Notes: generated by a model not told the origin, from the letters alone. A stretch of 64,000 nucleotides of DNA from Marinomonas sp. SBI8L (GCF_001624705.1 NZ_JSEO01000003.1:186001-250000), one strand, 5' to 3'. Shown: positions 27,487-37,168, counted from the stretch's first letter. Numbers and translations: made by a program.

Positions 27487-29544
27487 TTAAAATAGGCAAT
27501 AAAGTTGAGCCAATGGCAGCTCTTTGGCAGGTTCGCAGGTAAGCAGCTCAGTATCTGCTTTTACTTCATAGGTTTGTGAATCCACGCTAATGTTTGGCAA
27601 CCAATCGTTTAATATCATGTCTTTCTTAGAAAGGTCGCGAGTGTTTTTACAAGCCACCAAGGTACGCTCTAATTGCAGCTCTTCTTGAATGCCATTATCG
27701 AGTGCAGCTTGTGAGACAAAGGTAAGTGATGTCTTAGCACTGGCTTTACCAAAAGAGCCGAACATAGGGCGATAATGCACAGGTTGAGGTGTTGGAATAG
27801 AGGCATTAGGATCGCCCATTGGGGCATTTGCTATCATGCCGCCTTTGATTATAAGTGAGGGCTTTATACCAAAAAATGCGGGTTTCCAAAGTACTAGATC
27901 TGCTAACTTTCCGGCTTCGATTGAGCCTACTTCATGGGCGATACCATGGGTAATGGCAGGGTTTATTGTGTATTTTGCAATATAGCGTCTAGCTCTGTAA
28001 TTATCAGCGCCAAGCTCAGTGTCTTCTTTTAAGAAACCAAACTGCTGTTTCATTTTATGAGCGGTTTGCCAGGTTCGTGTGACGACTTCACCTACTCGTC
28101 CCATTGCTTGGGAGTCTGAGGAGATCATACTGAATGCGCCTCTATCATGCAGGATGTCTTCTGCTGCTATGGTTTCTTTACGAATGCGAGAGTCAGCAAA
28201 AGCCACGTCTTCAGCAATACTTGAGTCGAGATGGTGGCAAACCATCAGCATGTCTAAATGCTCATCAACCGTGTTATGCGTATAGGGGCGTGTTGGATTG
28301 GTAGAGGAGGGTAATACATTGGCATGGGCGCAGGCTTGAATAATATCAGGTGCGTGGCCGCCTCCAGCTCCTTCTGTGTGATAAGTGTGAATGACTCTGT
28401 TTTTAAAAGCGCCCAAAGTTGAGTCAACAAAACCTGACTCGTTTAAAGTGTCTGTATGAATGGCGACTTGTACATCATATTTGTCAGCAATGGTTAAACA
28501 GTTGTCGATAGAAGCGGGAGTCGTGCCCCAATCTTCATGAAGTTTCAGGCCGCAAGCCCCTGCTTTTAATTGTTCTTCCAATGCATCGGGGAGGCTGGCG
28601 TTTCCTTTTCCCAAAAAGCCTAAATTCATTGGCATGTTATCAGTTGCTTGTAACATCTTATGCATGTTCCAAGCACCTGGTGTTACAGTAGTTGCATTAG
28701 TCCCTGTCGCTGGCCCTGTGCCGCCACCTATCATGGTCGTAACGCCAGAGGTGAGAGCTTCTTCGATCTGCTGTGGACAGATAAAGTGGATATGTGCATC
28801 TATACCGCCAGCCGTTAAAATAGAGCCTTCACCAGCGATGACTTCTGTTCCTGGGCCTATATTGATAGTGACATTGTCTTGGATGTCTGGGTTACCTGCT
28901 TTTCCGACTTTATACACACGGCCATCTTTGATGCCAACATCGGCTTTGACGATTCCCCAATAATCCAGAATGAGCGCATTGGTAATGACAAGATCAACAC
29001 TTTGCTCACGGATAACCTGACTTTGTCCCATACCATCTCGAATGACTTTACCACCGCCAAACTTAACTTCATCCCCATAGGTGGTCAGGTCGTTCTCCAC
29101 TTGAATCCAAATATCGGTATTGGCTAAACGAACTTGATCGCCTGTGGTTGGGCCAAACATCTGCGCATAACTTTCCCTGTCCATACTGGCTTCATAATCA
29201 CTGCTATAGTCGTCTGTTTGCTCAGTAACTGCTGTGGCTTCCAGAGGGCCCATTATTTCGCCACGAAAGCCATAGATGGTTTTACTGCCTGCATACTCAA
29301 CCAACTCAACACTTCGTGCTTGGCTAGGCTCAAACCTTACCGCCGTGCCTGATGCAATATTTAAGCGATAGCCTTTTGTTGCTTCGCGGTTAAAAGATAG
29401 GGCAGGGTTAACTTCATAGAAATGATAGTGTGAGCCAATTTGAACTGGCCTATCGCCTGTGTTTTGTACTGTGATTTTTATTTTCTTACGGCCTTCATTT
29501 AAGATGATCTTGTCTTGACCGACTTTAATCTCACCTGGAATCAT
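27487..29544 (-). CDS. ureBC: Urease beta-alpha fusion (UreB-UreC), catalytic subunit
   Basis: One open frame of 685 codons encodes both the beta subunit and the alpha subunit of urease, which hydrolyses urea to ammonia and carbamate. Residues 1-101 are UreB (MIPGEIKVG…[15 protein letters not shown]). A polar linker (about 102-120: [15 protein letters not shown]) joins it to UreC, which would begin at Met121 ([16 protein letters not shown]) and is then 565 aa, the usual size. The nickel ligands are intact: His251, His253, carbamylated Lys334 (GLKLHEDWG), His363, His389, and flap Cys436-His437. UreB and UreC are separate genes in most bacteria. No strong ribosome site precedes Met121. Confidence 0.93.
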   Translation of the reverse strand: MIPGEIKVGQDKIILNEGRKKIKITVQNTGDRPVQIGSHYHFYEVNPALSFNREATKGYRLNIASGTAVRFEPSQARSVELVEYAGSKTIYGFRGEIMGPLEATAVTEQTDDYSSDYEASMDRESYAQMFGPTTGDQVRLANTDIWIQVENDLTTYGDEVKFGGGKVIRDGMGQSQVIREQSVDLVITNALILDYWGIVKADVGIKDGRVYKVGKAGNPDIQDNVTINIGPGTEVIAGEGSILTAGGIDAHIHFICPQQIEEALTSGVTTMIGGGTGPATGTNATTVTPGAWNMHKMLQATDNMPMNLGFLGKGNASLPDALEEQLKAGACGLKLHEDWGTTPASIDNCLTIADKYDVQVAIHTDTLNESGFVDSTLGAFKNRVIHTYHTEGAGGGHAPDIIQACAHANVLPSSTNPTRPYTHNTVDEHLDMLMVCHHLDSSIAEDVAFADSRIRKETIAAEDILHDRGAFSMISSDSQAMGRVGEVVTRTWQTAHKMKQQFGFLKEDTELGADNYRARRYIAKYTINPAITHGIAHEVGSIEAGKLADLVLWKPAFFGIKPSLIIKGGMIANAPMGDPNASIPTPQPVHYRPMFGSFGKASAKTSLTFVSQAALDNGIQEELQLERTLVACKNTRDLSKKDMILNDWLPNISVDSQTYEVKADTELLTCEPAKELPLAQLYCLF

Positions 29545-29576
29545 GTGTCCTCCTTTAAATGCAGTTAAGAACGCCG

Positions 29577-29879
29577 TTAATTAATCGGGTTATGTACTGT
29601 GACTAACTTGGTGCCATCAGGAAACGTGGCTTCTACCTGTACTTCAGGGATAAGCTCTATTACCCCATCCATCACCTGTTCAGCTGTTAACAGGGTTTTG
29701 CCAAAGCTCATGAGTTGAGCCACGGTTTGTCCATCCCTTGCACCTTCTATGATCTCCATCGTGATATAGGCCATAGCTTCTGGGTAATTGAGTTTTAAAC
29801 CACGGTTAAGCCTGCGCTCTGCCAGTAAGGCAGCGGTAAAGACTAATAATTTATCTTTTTCTCTAGGGAGTAATTCCAT
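29577..29879 (-). CDS. ureA: Urease gamma subunit
   Basis: The small gamma subunit of the urease trimer. ATG 29879 ([12 protein letters not shown]) gives the standard 100 aa; AGGA lies about 8 bases upstream. The family core [17 protein letters not shown] and EGARDG are present, and the C-terminus reads [14 protein letters not shown]. It lies between ureD and ureBC and is not fused to UreB as it is in Helicobacter. Confidence 0.95.
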   Translation of the reverse strand: MELLPREKDKLLVFTAALLAERRLNRGLKLNYPEAMAYITMEIIEGARDGQTVAQLMSFGKTLLTAEQVMDGVIELIPEVQVEATFPDGTKLVTVHNPIN

Positions 29880-29892
29880 CTTGTTATCCTTA

Positions 29893-30837
29893 TTAAGTAG
29901 CCCAAATGCGAGGAATGCAGGCATCTCTGTTTAGCAAAAAAGGGCGTATTTTTTGCCAGCAGCTTAAGAAAAGCTGTTTAGCTTGTTCTGAGGAGTCGCC
30001 AAGGTAGCGAATCAGTAAAAACTCACCGGTTAAACTGACACTTGCCATCGCATGGGTCTGTGCTTGATTTAAGTGTTCGCAGTCCTGCTGTAATGCATTA
30101 ATCACCCTATCTAAAGTGTTTGTTTCTTGTGGTTTGTTTGGCTCGTTAATGCAAGGGCCTGCCACCATAAGTGCATTGACGCTTTGTTGATTAAAGCCTG
30201 CTTGTTGGCTTAATAAATGAAATGAATTTTTGTTGATTAGGTTTTTTTCTCGAAACTTGATTTGACCCTGTTGGCGAATTTCGAATGTTTGGCTGACTTG
30301 CCCACTCGTAAAGGTTTGGTCGCTTGCGGGGAGACCAAAGCAAGTGACTTCCCAACCGATAAAGTGAGCATTTTTAGCAAGGTCAACTTGCGTCATTAGT
30401 TTGGTATTGGCATCAGGGTAGAGAATCGTTTCTTGTGGTAGCCATTCTAGACTGGCACTTTCACCAACATGAAAGAGGTTATTTTGAGACTGTAAACTTT
30501 TATCTTGTCTGGCTCGATAAACTCGCCCTGCGCCAGGTGTTGTTAAAAGCAAGTGAGCATTTGCTTCTTGATGGCAGCTAAAGTTTAGCGTATCGCCAGA
30601 CACTAACCCACCAGGCGGGTGCAGTATATAAAGGTGAGCGAGATCTTTTCCTTCTGGATAAAAAGGTTTTTGTACATAAAGAGGGCCTTGATGAGCGCAA
30701 GATTTTAAAACCACACCTCGTAGGGTAGAGGCTAATGTAAGATCAAGAAAAGCATGCCACTGGCTAGTCTTGCTATCCGTTTTAACCATACTGTTTTGAC
30801 GCTTATTATTGTTTGTATTTATCAGAGTTAGGCTCAT
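29893..30837 (-). CDS. ureD: Urease accessory protein UreD (UreH)
   Basis: UreD is the scaffold that docks UreF-UreG onto urease. The conserved stretches [20 protein letters not shown] and [16 protein letters not shown] are diagnostic, and [10 protein letters not shown] follows. The start is uncertain: ATG 30837 (MSLTLINT, 314 aa) and ATG 30789 (MVKTDSK, 298 aa) are both plausible, with neither having an ideal ribosome site. A start at 30891 would overlap the proposed sigma-54 -12 element. It is the first gene of the urease operon. Confidence 0.88.
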   Translation of the reverse strand: MSLTLINTNNNKRQNSMVKTDSKTSQWHAFLDLTLASTLRGVVLKSCAHQGPLYVQKPFYPEGKDLAHLYILHPPGGLVSGDTLNFSCHQEANAHLLLTTPGAGRVYRARQDKSLQSQNNLFHVGESASLEWLPQETILYPDANTKLMTQVDLAKNAHFIGWEVTCFGLPASDQTFTSGQVSQTFEIRQQGQIKFREKNLINKNSFHLLSQQAGFNQQSVNALMVAGPCINEPNKPQETNTLDRVINALQQDCEHLNQAQTHAMASVSLTGEFLLIRYLGDSSEQAKQLFLSCWQKIRPFLLNRDACIPRIWAT

Positions 30838-30887
30838 TAAGTTACAACAGTCCTTGCAGAAGAAAGTCATTAGATAGACTGTTAGTA

Positions 30888-30902
30888 GCAATTAATATTC
30901 CA
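30888..30902 (-). promoter_or_regulatory. Sigma-54-like promoter upstream of ureD
   Basis: On the minus strand TGGAATATTAATTGC has GG and GC exactly 10 bp apart, the -24/-12 spacing of RpoN promoters (consensus TGGCAC-N5-TTGC). The -12 TTGC is perfect; the -24 half matches 4 of 6. Transcription would start near 30876, about 40 bp before ureD ATG 30837. Confidence 0.5.
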
Positions 30903-30956
30903 ATATCTATAAACCTTGAAATTTTTGTATCTTTCTTAGCAATCATCTGTGTTCTG

Positions 30957-30974
30957 TGCACTAGATTGGTCGCA
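30957..30974. promoter_or_regulatory. NtrC-like binding site 1
   Basis: TGCACTAGATTGGTCGCA resembles the NtrC dyad TGCAC(C/T)-N4-TGGTGCA, matching except for one extra C in the right arm. It lies about 90 bp upstream of the proposed ureD start of transcription, a normal enhancer distance for NtrC. Confidence 0.45.
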
Positions 30975-31008
30975 TCAAGAGTGCCTTGATTGAATATGTT
31001 AGGTTTAT

Positions 31009-31025
31009 GGCGCTTTTTTGGTGCA
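31009..31025. promoter_or_regulatory. NtrC-like binding site 2
   Basis: GGCGCTTTTTTGGTGCA has a perfect TGGTGCA right half-site and a 4-of-6 left half with the proper spacing. A weaker third copy (TTAGTGCA after a T-tract) is at about 31058-31076. Tandem sites support NtrC-type activation of the urease operon. Confidence 0.4.
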
Positions 31026-31178
31026 TTTTAAGTAAGGTGTTTGGATGGAGCGGATTTTGTGCTTTTTTTTAGTGCAGCTTTACTCTTTAGCTATTTTTAG
31101 TAGTTCTTATTTTTTTGGTAGGTAAATTTAATCGTTATCTAATAAATGAATAATTATTCTCTTTTTATATTCGATAGA

Positions 31179-31197
31179 TTGCACATAAAGTGCACAA
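31179..31197. promoter_or_regulatory. Palindrome between ureD and the RelA/SpoT-like gene
   Basis: TTGCACATAAAGTGCACAA is a near-perfect dyad (TTGCAC … GTGCA(C)AA). It is close to the NtrC word but has a spacer two bases shorter. It lies 112 bp before the first RelA/SpoT-like gene and could be an operator for it. Confidence 0.35.
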
Positions 31198-31308
31198 ATT
31201 GATTTTATAGTGGGCCAATAGCCTTATCTATCAACGAATTTTTATGGGGTAGTTAACTCAAATGAAAGGCCTTATTGAGTACCCGCTGCCTTTTAAAAGG
31301 AGATTAAT

Positions 31309-32664
31309 ATGCCAACAATATCAGAGTTAGCATCTGCAAAAGCAGGTTTAAAAGCACCAAGTACCCAGCGTATTGCACCGACGATTGTTCCTGAAATGTC
31401 GATTCCACAAATTATTGACTCTTTAAATAGTGATGTGGCATCTAAAAAGAGAAAAGTCATTGAGCGACTTAGTCAGGATAAATACCTCACTCAGGGGTAC
31501 CCATTATTAAATAGAGAAGCTTATACAAATGCGGTAAATCTTCTGCAAGAAAAAATCGCTAGTCATGATGGCAGTATTTGTAAGAAGTTTTTAACCATGT
31601 TTGGTCCCTATGTTGATATCGAAGCCGATAGAAAAATTCTACAGCTATTAACTGACCCAAACGCGTATCAAAAATATGTTTCTGAGGGGACTCTTCAACG
31701 GGAGAAAAGAGGGTGGTCTGGTGAGAGTGTCATTAAAGATAAAAAGGGAACAGAAAAGACAGTTAAAGATTCAAGTTTGAAATTCAAAGACAAGAGTGAT
31801 GTTGCTAATACAAAATATAAACTGAAAATTTTATTCATGCAGTTTGAAAGGATGAAAGTGGCTCAATCTGAGTTACTGACTTTATGCAAAGAGGTTTCCT
31901 CTTTGTTCAATGGCAAGCTATCCACGCCACCAGGTGCCTTCCATGGTTTAAAAAGCTTTAGTGGTGCGTTAGATAAAATAACCAATAGGGAGAGGTCATC
32001 AGATTTTGGAGATTTAAAAGATGTTGCTCGAATGACGGTTGAGTTTGAAGATGAGCATGCGATGAACTTGGCCAGAGCATATTTAGAAGATGGAAAAGAG
32101 TTTGAGCAAATAAAAGGTTATGCCAAAGCCCTAAAAAACAGGTATGGCACTTCGGAGAAAGGTTCGGTTCATAATAGCAAAGCGTTGAAATCAGGTTATC
32201 AAGATATCAAATTTTTCCTTAAATTGAGTAACGGTATTATTGGCGAACTTCAGCTGAACACTAAAGGTATGTTGATAGCGAAAGAAAAAGAGCATCTTAT
32301 TTATGACCTAACACGTGCAGCCCCTAAGGGGACAGAGAAGGGCGCGGGTTTTACGCTGAATAATAAAGAAGATTTACTCGATCACCTAGTGCATAAGTTG
32401 AATGATGAGTGGTTTGTATTCGTTGGTCAAAGAGCGCCAAAGACACTCACTAAACTTTATACCATGAAGGCGATGATGGCTCGCATGGCCAAAAGGCCAG
32501 TAAAAGGAAGTTTTACTGTATTAAAACAAGAAGTGGAGGCTATGAACGTTATTAGTCGTCTTATGTATACACAGATAGGTAAAGGAGAGGGCGTTAAACT
32601 TGGAACGAGTATTCCTCAATCAGGATCAACCTTTAGTAAGGTATCTCGTTATTTCTTCTCATAA
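31309..32664 (+). CDS. RelA/SpoT-synthetase-like protein, copy 1 (function unknown)
   Basis: A 451-aa soluble protein with no signal peptide or membrane segment. Residues 210-335 resemble a RelA/SpoT nucleotidyltransferase domain: GLKSFSGALDKITNRE (compare RxKSxxSxxxK), GDLKDVARMTVEF (compare DxxGxR; Asp238, Arg241), KSGYQDIKFF (compare GYxSxH) and GELQLNTKG (compare ExQxRT; Glu313, Gln315). The N-terminal half (about 45-130, LTQGYPLLN…VDIEADRKILQLLTD) is unknown to me. A strong AAAAGGAG precedes ATG 31309. It has a diverged paralogue directly downstream. Whether it makes (p)ppGpp or another nucleotide is open. Confidence 0.6.
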   Translation: MPTISELASAKAGLKAPSTQRIAPTIVPEMSIPQIIDSLNSDVASKKRKVIERLSQDKYLTQGYPLLNREAYTNAVNLLQEKIASHDGSICKKFLTMFGPYVDIEADRKILQLLTDPNAYQKYVSEGTLQREKRGWSGESVIKDKKGTEKTVKDSSLKFKDKSDVANTKYKLKILFMQFERMKVAQSELLTLCKEVSSLFNGKLSTPPGAFHGLKSFSGALDKITNRERSSDFGDLKDVARMTVEFEDEHAMNLARAYLEDGKEFEQIKGYAKALKNRYGTSEKGSVHNSKALKSGYQDIKFFLKLSNGIIGELQLNTKGMLIAKEKEHLIYDLTRAAPKGTEKGAGFTLNNKEDLLDHLVHKLNDEWFVFVGQRAPKTLTKLYTMKAMMARMAKRPVKGSFTVLKQEVEAMNVISRLMYTQIGKGEGVKLGTSIPQSGSTFSKVSRYFFS

Positions 32665-32933
32665 GTTAGATTGTCGCTCACCCTAAATGTGGTGAGCTTC
32701 TCTGTTTCTTTTCGTGTCAGCATGCATCTCTTGTTACAAAATCCCCTAGTTAAACTTCTGCTTCTTTGGTTAACTGCACATTTAATCCATAAACTTCTAA
32801 TACAATGAAAATGGGCAAGTTTATCAAGCATTTCTAATGGTTAGCTTAGTGCTGAATAAATGAAACTTAGCCAAATTGAGTCAGATTTAATTCAAGGATA
32901 GCAGGTAACTGCGAGTAATAAGGGCAGCCAATT

Positions 32934-34280
32934 ATGACGATTACTAGTAGTGTATTGGCCTCGCAAAAAGAGGACGCGCTACAGCAAAAACTGAATGCCT
33001 CCATGCGAAAAAAGTACTCAGGGCAAAGGGCTTATTTGAAGAAAAAGTCTCCTGAGGAATTGATTAAGCAGTCTCTGAGATTAGATGAGATAGAGGTGGC
33101 TGCGCGTAAAAGTCACGGCAAAGTAATGAAGCGTTTAGATTTAAGTACTCATCTTAGCCAAGGCTACCCTTTGCTGAACCAAGATGCTTATGCTGCTGCG
33201 GTGAAAATGCTGCAAGAAAAAATTCGTGGCCATGACAATAGCGTCTGTGCCAGATGGTTGTCGCTTTTTGGTCCCCACGTCGATATTGAAGCAGATCGAA
33301 AAATTCTCATTATGTTGACGGATCCAAGTGCCATTGAGAACTATGTGCCAGAGGAAACTCGTAAACGCTTAAAAGAAGGTTATGCGCTTACTAGCCGTGA
33401 TAGGCGCCATGTTGCCAATACTAAGTTCAAAATGAAATCTCTTTTCATGCAGTTTGAGCGAATGAAACTGGCTCAAGCCCAACTAGTCTCCCTTTCAAAG
33501 GATTTGGCTGCTGAGTTTCATGGCCGCATCTCTTGCCCTCCTGGCGCATTCCAGGGTCTTAAAAGCTTTAATGGCGCGCTTGATAAAATTACCAATCGAG
33601 AAAGAGAGTCTGACTTTGGCGACCTAAAAGATATCGCTAGAATGACGGTCGAATTTGATAATGAATTTGATATGAATATGGCCCGTCAAAAGGTAGAAGG
33701 CAGTGATGAATTTAAAAAAATTCGTCAATATGCCAAATCTCTAAAGAACCGTTATGGAACTTCTTCTAGTGGGGATGAAAGTGATCCACATAATTCTGGC
33801 GCACTTAAGTCTGGTTACCAAGATATTAAGTTCTTCTTGCCAATGGATAACGGCATAATTGGGGAGCTTCAGCTTAATACCAAAGGTATGTTAGTCGCTA
33901 AGGCCAAGGAACATTTGATTTACGATTTAATGCGAGCTGCGCCAAAAGGCACGGTGAATGGCTCAGGCTTTACCGTTAATAATCCTGATGTACTAAAGCC
34001 AGTCATGAATAAAATGAATGATGACTGGTTTAAGTTCGTTGGTACTAAGGCGCCTATGACACGGCAGTACCTAATCACAATGCGTATTATGATTGCCAGA
34101 CTGGTAAAAAACCAAGGACGCTCTTTAACGATAACCAAAGCGGAAGTAGCAGCAATGAGTGCCGTGAGTAAACTCATGTATGCTCAAATTGGTAAAGGCC
34201 ATAATATCCCAAAATCGGGTTCTAATCCGCCCGAATCAATTTCTATGTATCGACGCATTTGTAACTACTTCTTTTCTTAA
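32934..34280 (+). CDS. RelA/SpoT-synthetase-like protein, copy 2 (function unknown)
   Basis: A 448-aa paralogue of the preceding gene; most residues in the last 300 positions agree by eye. The same motifs recur: GLKSFNGALDKITNRE (Lys210, Lys218), GDLKDIARMTVEF (Asp233, Arg236), KSGYQDIKFF (294-295) and GELQLNTKG (Glu311, Gln313). Both copies end in YFFS. The extreme N-terminus (1-60) differs and is rich in Lys and Glu, suggesting separate partners or regulation. A 269-bp spacer separates the copies, so each may have its own promoter. No partner antitoxin-size gene is adjacent. Confidence 0.6.
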   Translation: MTITSSVLASQKEDALQQKLNASMRKKYSGQRAYLKKKSPEELIKQSLRLDEIEVAARKSHGKVMKRLDLSTHLSQGYPLLNQDAYAAAVKMLQEKIRGHDNSVCARWLSLFGPHVDIEADRKILIMLTDPSAIENYVPEETRKRLKEGYALTSRDRRHVANTKFKMKSLFMQFERMKLAQAQLVSLSKDLAAEFHGRISCPPGAFQGLKSFNGALDKITNRERESDFGDLKDIARMTVEFDNEFDMNMARQKVEGSDEFKKIRQYAKSLKNRYGTSSSGDESDPHNSGALKSGYQDIKFFLPMDNGIIGELQLNTKGMLVAKAKEHLIYDLMRAAPKGTVNGSGFTVNNPDVLKPVMNKMNDDWFKFVGTKAPMTRQYLITMRIMIARLVKNQGRSLTITKAEVAAMSAVSKLMYAQIGKGHNIPKSGSNPPESISMYRRICNYFFS

Positions 34281-34382
34281 GCAGGTTTGAAACACCAAGA
34301 TAGTTTGACCTTTGTTTAGTTGAGTCTGTTAGGCTAGTGGTTTTAAAGTAGCGAGTCTGAACGGCTAGCTTATGAGGGTTAA

Positions 34383-34994
34383 ATGCGCGCAGATACACTT
34401 GTTATTCTTGATTTTGAAACCACAGGATTATCACCAGATCAAGGTGATAGGGCCATTGAAATTGGTGCAGTAAAGCTAGAAGCTGGTCAGCCCGTTGCTG
34501 AATTTCAAGCACTGATGAACCCAGGTTTCAGGGTGAGTCGTTTTATTGAAGACTATACTGGAATCAGTAATGGGCTTTTGTCTGAAGCAGCACCTTGTGC
34601 CGAGGTTATGCGTGATTTCGCAGACTTTATTGGCAAGGATAACCTCATTGCTCATAACGCCTCATTTGATCGTCGTTTTCTAGACGCAGAACTTGCGCGA
34701 TTGTCGCTAAATTATCAGGGGGAATTTGCCTGCTCCTTATTGTTAGCCAGACGGATTTTTCAAGATGCACCTAACCATAAGCTGGGAAGCTTGGTGGATT
34801 TTGCCAATATCCCCGTTGAAGGTAATTTCCACCGAGCTTTATATGATGCCCAAATGACTGCCAAAGTTTGGCTAGCTATGCTTGAAAGTATCGGTGAGCG
34901 CTATGGTATATTCGATTTGAGCTTTGAACAGATACAGCTGCTCTGTAAAACATCTAAAAAAGATATTCATAAGAAACTAAATAGTTGGCGTTAA
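34383..34994 (+). CDS. DnaQ-like 3'-5' exonuclease
   Basis: A DEDDh-type exonuclease of 203 aa. Exo I is LDFETTG (Asp10, Glu12), Exo II HNASFDRRFL, and Exo III FHRALYDAQMT with the His of DEDDh. It resembles the proofreading subunit family but lacks the polymerase-binding C-terminal region of DnaQ epsilon, so it is more likely a repair or RNA-processing exonuclease, or an accessory epsilon homologue. GAGGG lies before ATG 34383. Confidence 0.82.
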   Translation: MRADTLVILDFETTGLSPDQGDRAIEIGAVKLEAGQPVAEFQALMNPGFRVSRFIEDYTGISNGLLSEAAPCAEVMRDFADFIGKDNLIAHNASFDRRFLDAELARLSLNYQGEFACSLLLARRIFQDAPNHKLGSLVDFANIPVEGNFHRALYDAQMTAKVWLAMLESIGERYGIFDLSFEQIQLLCKTSKKDIHKKLNSWR

Positions 34995-35064
34995 GTTGTT
35001 AACCTAGTTCAATGAGACAGTGCGGACTGCTTTACTCTGTTAGGTGTTATGGTATCGCTGTAAT

Positions 35065-35100
35065 AAAAAATCAGCCAAAGCAGGCTTTGCTTTGGCTGAT
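35065..35100 (-). terminator. Terminator after the ferric-reductase-like gene
   Basis: ATCAGCCAAAGC (35070-35081) and GCTTTGGCTGAT (35089-35100) form a perfect 12-bp stem. Reading on the minus strand it ends in a T-run (35070-35065). A second hairpin, CTGTTAATA/TATTAACAG (35104-35132), stands between it and the gene. Confidence 0.8.
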
Positions 35101-35156
35101 GCTCTGTTAATAACTGAAGGGAGTATTAACAGAAGAGGTTGTTATTGATCTGAAAA

Positions 35157-36542
35157 CTATTGTTGAGTAAAAGGTAGCCTAGCCCAAACTTGTTTAATTT
35201 TTGGAAAACGAGCAAGCAAAACTTTTAAGATCCAGCTGACGATAGGATTTAACCCTATACCAGAGCGAATTTCGAATACTTCATAATGGAAGTTGCGACT
35301 AGGTACAGACTCGCTTTTAAACCAATCTTGTAAGGTTTTTCTTAGCTTGCTTGGACCACAGAAAGAAATGGACGCTTTCTTAAGCTCGAAACCAATACTT
35401 TCTTTAATTAAGTTAAGGCTAATACGTTTGCCTAGTGATGACTCACAAAGGTGCACATGAAAACGTGAACATCTAGCTGCAATTTTCTCTAATTCTTCTA
35501 GATGAATCGCTTGCTGTTTACTTTGAACACAGTAGAAAAGATGAGTCTCTTTATCACTGCTTTCTTTTTGTTCTGATAAAGCTTGAGCCATAGCGACAAA
35601 CGGTGTGATACCTATGCCTGCTGCAATCCATACCTCATTACGTTTACCTAGCTTCTTACCAAAATGGCCGTAAGCTTTACTGACATTAGCTGTTATACCG
35701 ATTTCTAAATGCTTAGGAAGCGCTTTTGTGTAATCACCCAAAGCCTTAATACTGAATCTTAAGTTGCCCTCTTGGTTAGGTGCTTTGCTAATCGTAAATG
35801 GGTGGATTTCCTTTAGTTTCGCGTGATCAAATGAAATAAAAGAGAATTGACCCGCTTGATGACGAATGCCTTTTTGTATTGGCGCTAACTCAAAGCTAAC
35901 AATATCTCCTGTAAGGTCTTTACTGATGACTTTGTATTGGCGAGTGCCCTTTAATGGGTTGTGGCTCTTTGATGCTCTAGCAAAACCTGAAGAGAGAGTA
36001 TAAAGGTAAGATAAGATCCCTAAACCACATATACTAAGGACGTAAAGCCCCAAAGGTGAAGTGAGATCAAAAGGTTTTGGCATCCAAGCAAAATGTAAAA
36101 CAGATAAGACAAAGAGAACGCCAATAAACTTATGGGTAAACTTCCAAAGTGCATAAGGAATGAGTGTAATGACTGTGATTAAAAGTAAAACCTGTAAACC
36201 ATCAAATCCCAGTCCGCCTAAGTCTTCAGCCAACTCTCCCATGCTAGGAGAGCCTAGACTTTTAATTTCAGCGTCTATCTGATCATGTAAAAAAATGACA
36301 GCGAGTGAGCCAAGACCTAACCACTTATGAAAGACATAAGACTTGTCTAAGCCACCAAAAAGGCTTTCTACGAGTTTAAAGCGAGTGGCTAAAATATAGC
36401 AGTAGGACATACCTAATAAGGCAACGATTCCTAAGTATTGACTGAAAGCCGCATCCATGGGCACGCCAGAATAGCTTTGCATCACACCTAAACCAGGTAT
36501 GATTAAGCAAGTTGTGATAAGGATGCATATAGCAATAAACAT
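35157..36542 (-). CDS. Ferric-reductase-like transmembrane flavoprotein
   Basis: A 461-aa membrane protein. The N-terminal half has about six hydrophobic segments with two His pairs spaced as heme ligands (FHKWLGLGSLAVIFLHD and FTHKFIGVLFVLSVLHF). The C-terminal half is a ferredoxin-reductase type module: FAD site HPFTISKAP, NAD(P)-site AAGIGITPF and SFCGPSKLR near the end. Such proteins move electrons from NAD(P)H across the membrane, to ferric iron or oxygen. The acceptor here is unknown. It lies opposite the next gene. Confidence 0.82.
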   Translation of the reverse strand: MFIAICILITTCLIIPGLGVMQSYSGVPMDAAFSQYLGIVALLGMSYCYILATRFKLVESLFGGLDKSYVFHKWLGLGSLAVIFLHDQIDAEIKSLGSPSMGELAEDLGGLGFDGLQVLLLITVITLIPYALWKFTHKFIGVLFVLSVLHFAWMPKPFDLTSPLGLYVLSICGLGILSYLYTLSSGFARASKSHNPLKGTRQYKVISKDLTGDIVSFELAPIQKGIRHQAGQFSFISFDHAKLKEIHPFTISKAPNQEGNLRFSIKALGDYTKALPKHLEIGITANVSKAYGHFGKKLGKRNEVWIAAGIGITPFVAMAQALSEQKESSDKETHLFYCVQSKQQAIHLEELEKIAARCSRFHVHLCESSLGKRISLNLIKESIGFELKKASISFCGPSKLRKTLQDWFKSESVPSRNFHYEVFEIRSGIGLNPIVSWILKVLLARFPKIKQVWARLPFTQQ

Positions 36543-36667
36543 AGTTAATTTACCAAGACAGTTCTGAAATTCTCAACATCTTAAAGGCGCAAGCTTAAGG
36601 TTATATTAAGGGATAGCATTTGAGCTTGCTTTTATGTTTACAGAAGTTTTACTTGAAGGCGTGACTA

Positions 36668-37150
36668 ATGAAAAAAATTATAGTGTTTGGCAATTCTTCA
36701 TCGGGTAAGTCAACTTTGGCAAAAAAGTTAAGTGTGATTGATAAGTTAGCCCATTTAGATTTGGATACATTAGCTTGGCAAGAGGGAGGAGAAACACCTC
36801 AAAGACGCCCTCTCGATGAATCCAAAGGTATGATAGATACTTTTATAAAGCAACATGATGAGTGGGTAATTGAAGGTTGCTACAGTGACTTATTAGCTTT
36901 AATTAGTCATGAAGCTAATCAAGCTTTCTTTTTGAACTTGCCTTTAAACGAGTGTATTGAAAACGCTAAAAATAGGCCCTGGGAGCCCCATAAATATGAG
37001 TCAAAACAAGCCCAAGATGACAATCTAAACTTTTTGATTGAATGGATGAAAGCTTACGATACCCGTACAGATTGTTTTTCCAGAGTGGCTCATATGGCCC
37101 TATATGAATCATTTAAAGGCCAAAAGAGCATCTTGGTGAGTAACGATTAA
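36668..37150 (+). CDS. P-loop nucleotide kinase-like protein
   Basis: A 160-aa protein with Walker A GNSSSGKST at 8-16 and a likely LID/substrate region (NRPWEPHKYES). It belongs to the AAA/adenylate-kinase-like superfamily, such as topology-modulation or shikimate-kinase-like proteins. HLDLDTLAWQEGGETPQR matches the substrate-facing strand of small kinases of this group. The substrate is unknown. No operon partner: it is flanked by genes on the opposite strand. Confidence 0.65.
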   Translation: MKKIIVFGNSSSGKSTLAKKLSVIDKLAHLDLDTLAWQEGGETPQRRPLDESKGMIDTFIKQHDEWVIEGCYSDLLALISHEANQAFFLNLPLNECIENAKNRPWEPHKYESKQAQDDNLNFLIEWMKAYDTRTDCFSRVAHMALYESFKGQKSILVSND

Positions 37151-37168
37151 GATTAAAGCTAGGAAGGT

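Noticed and set aside
28634-28963. Open frames antisense to ureBC
   Set aside because: They are reading-frame shadows of a well conserved enzyme and have no ribosome sites.
31309-34280. The RelA/SpoT-like pair as a toxin-antitoxin operon
   Set aside because: Neither gene has an adjacent short partner, and the two are separated by 269 bp and are paralogues of each other.
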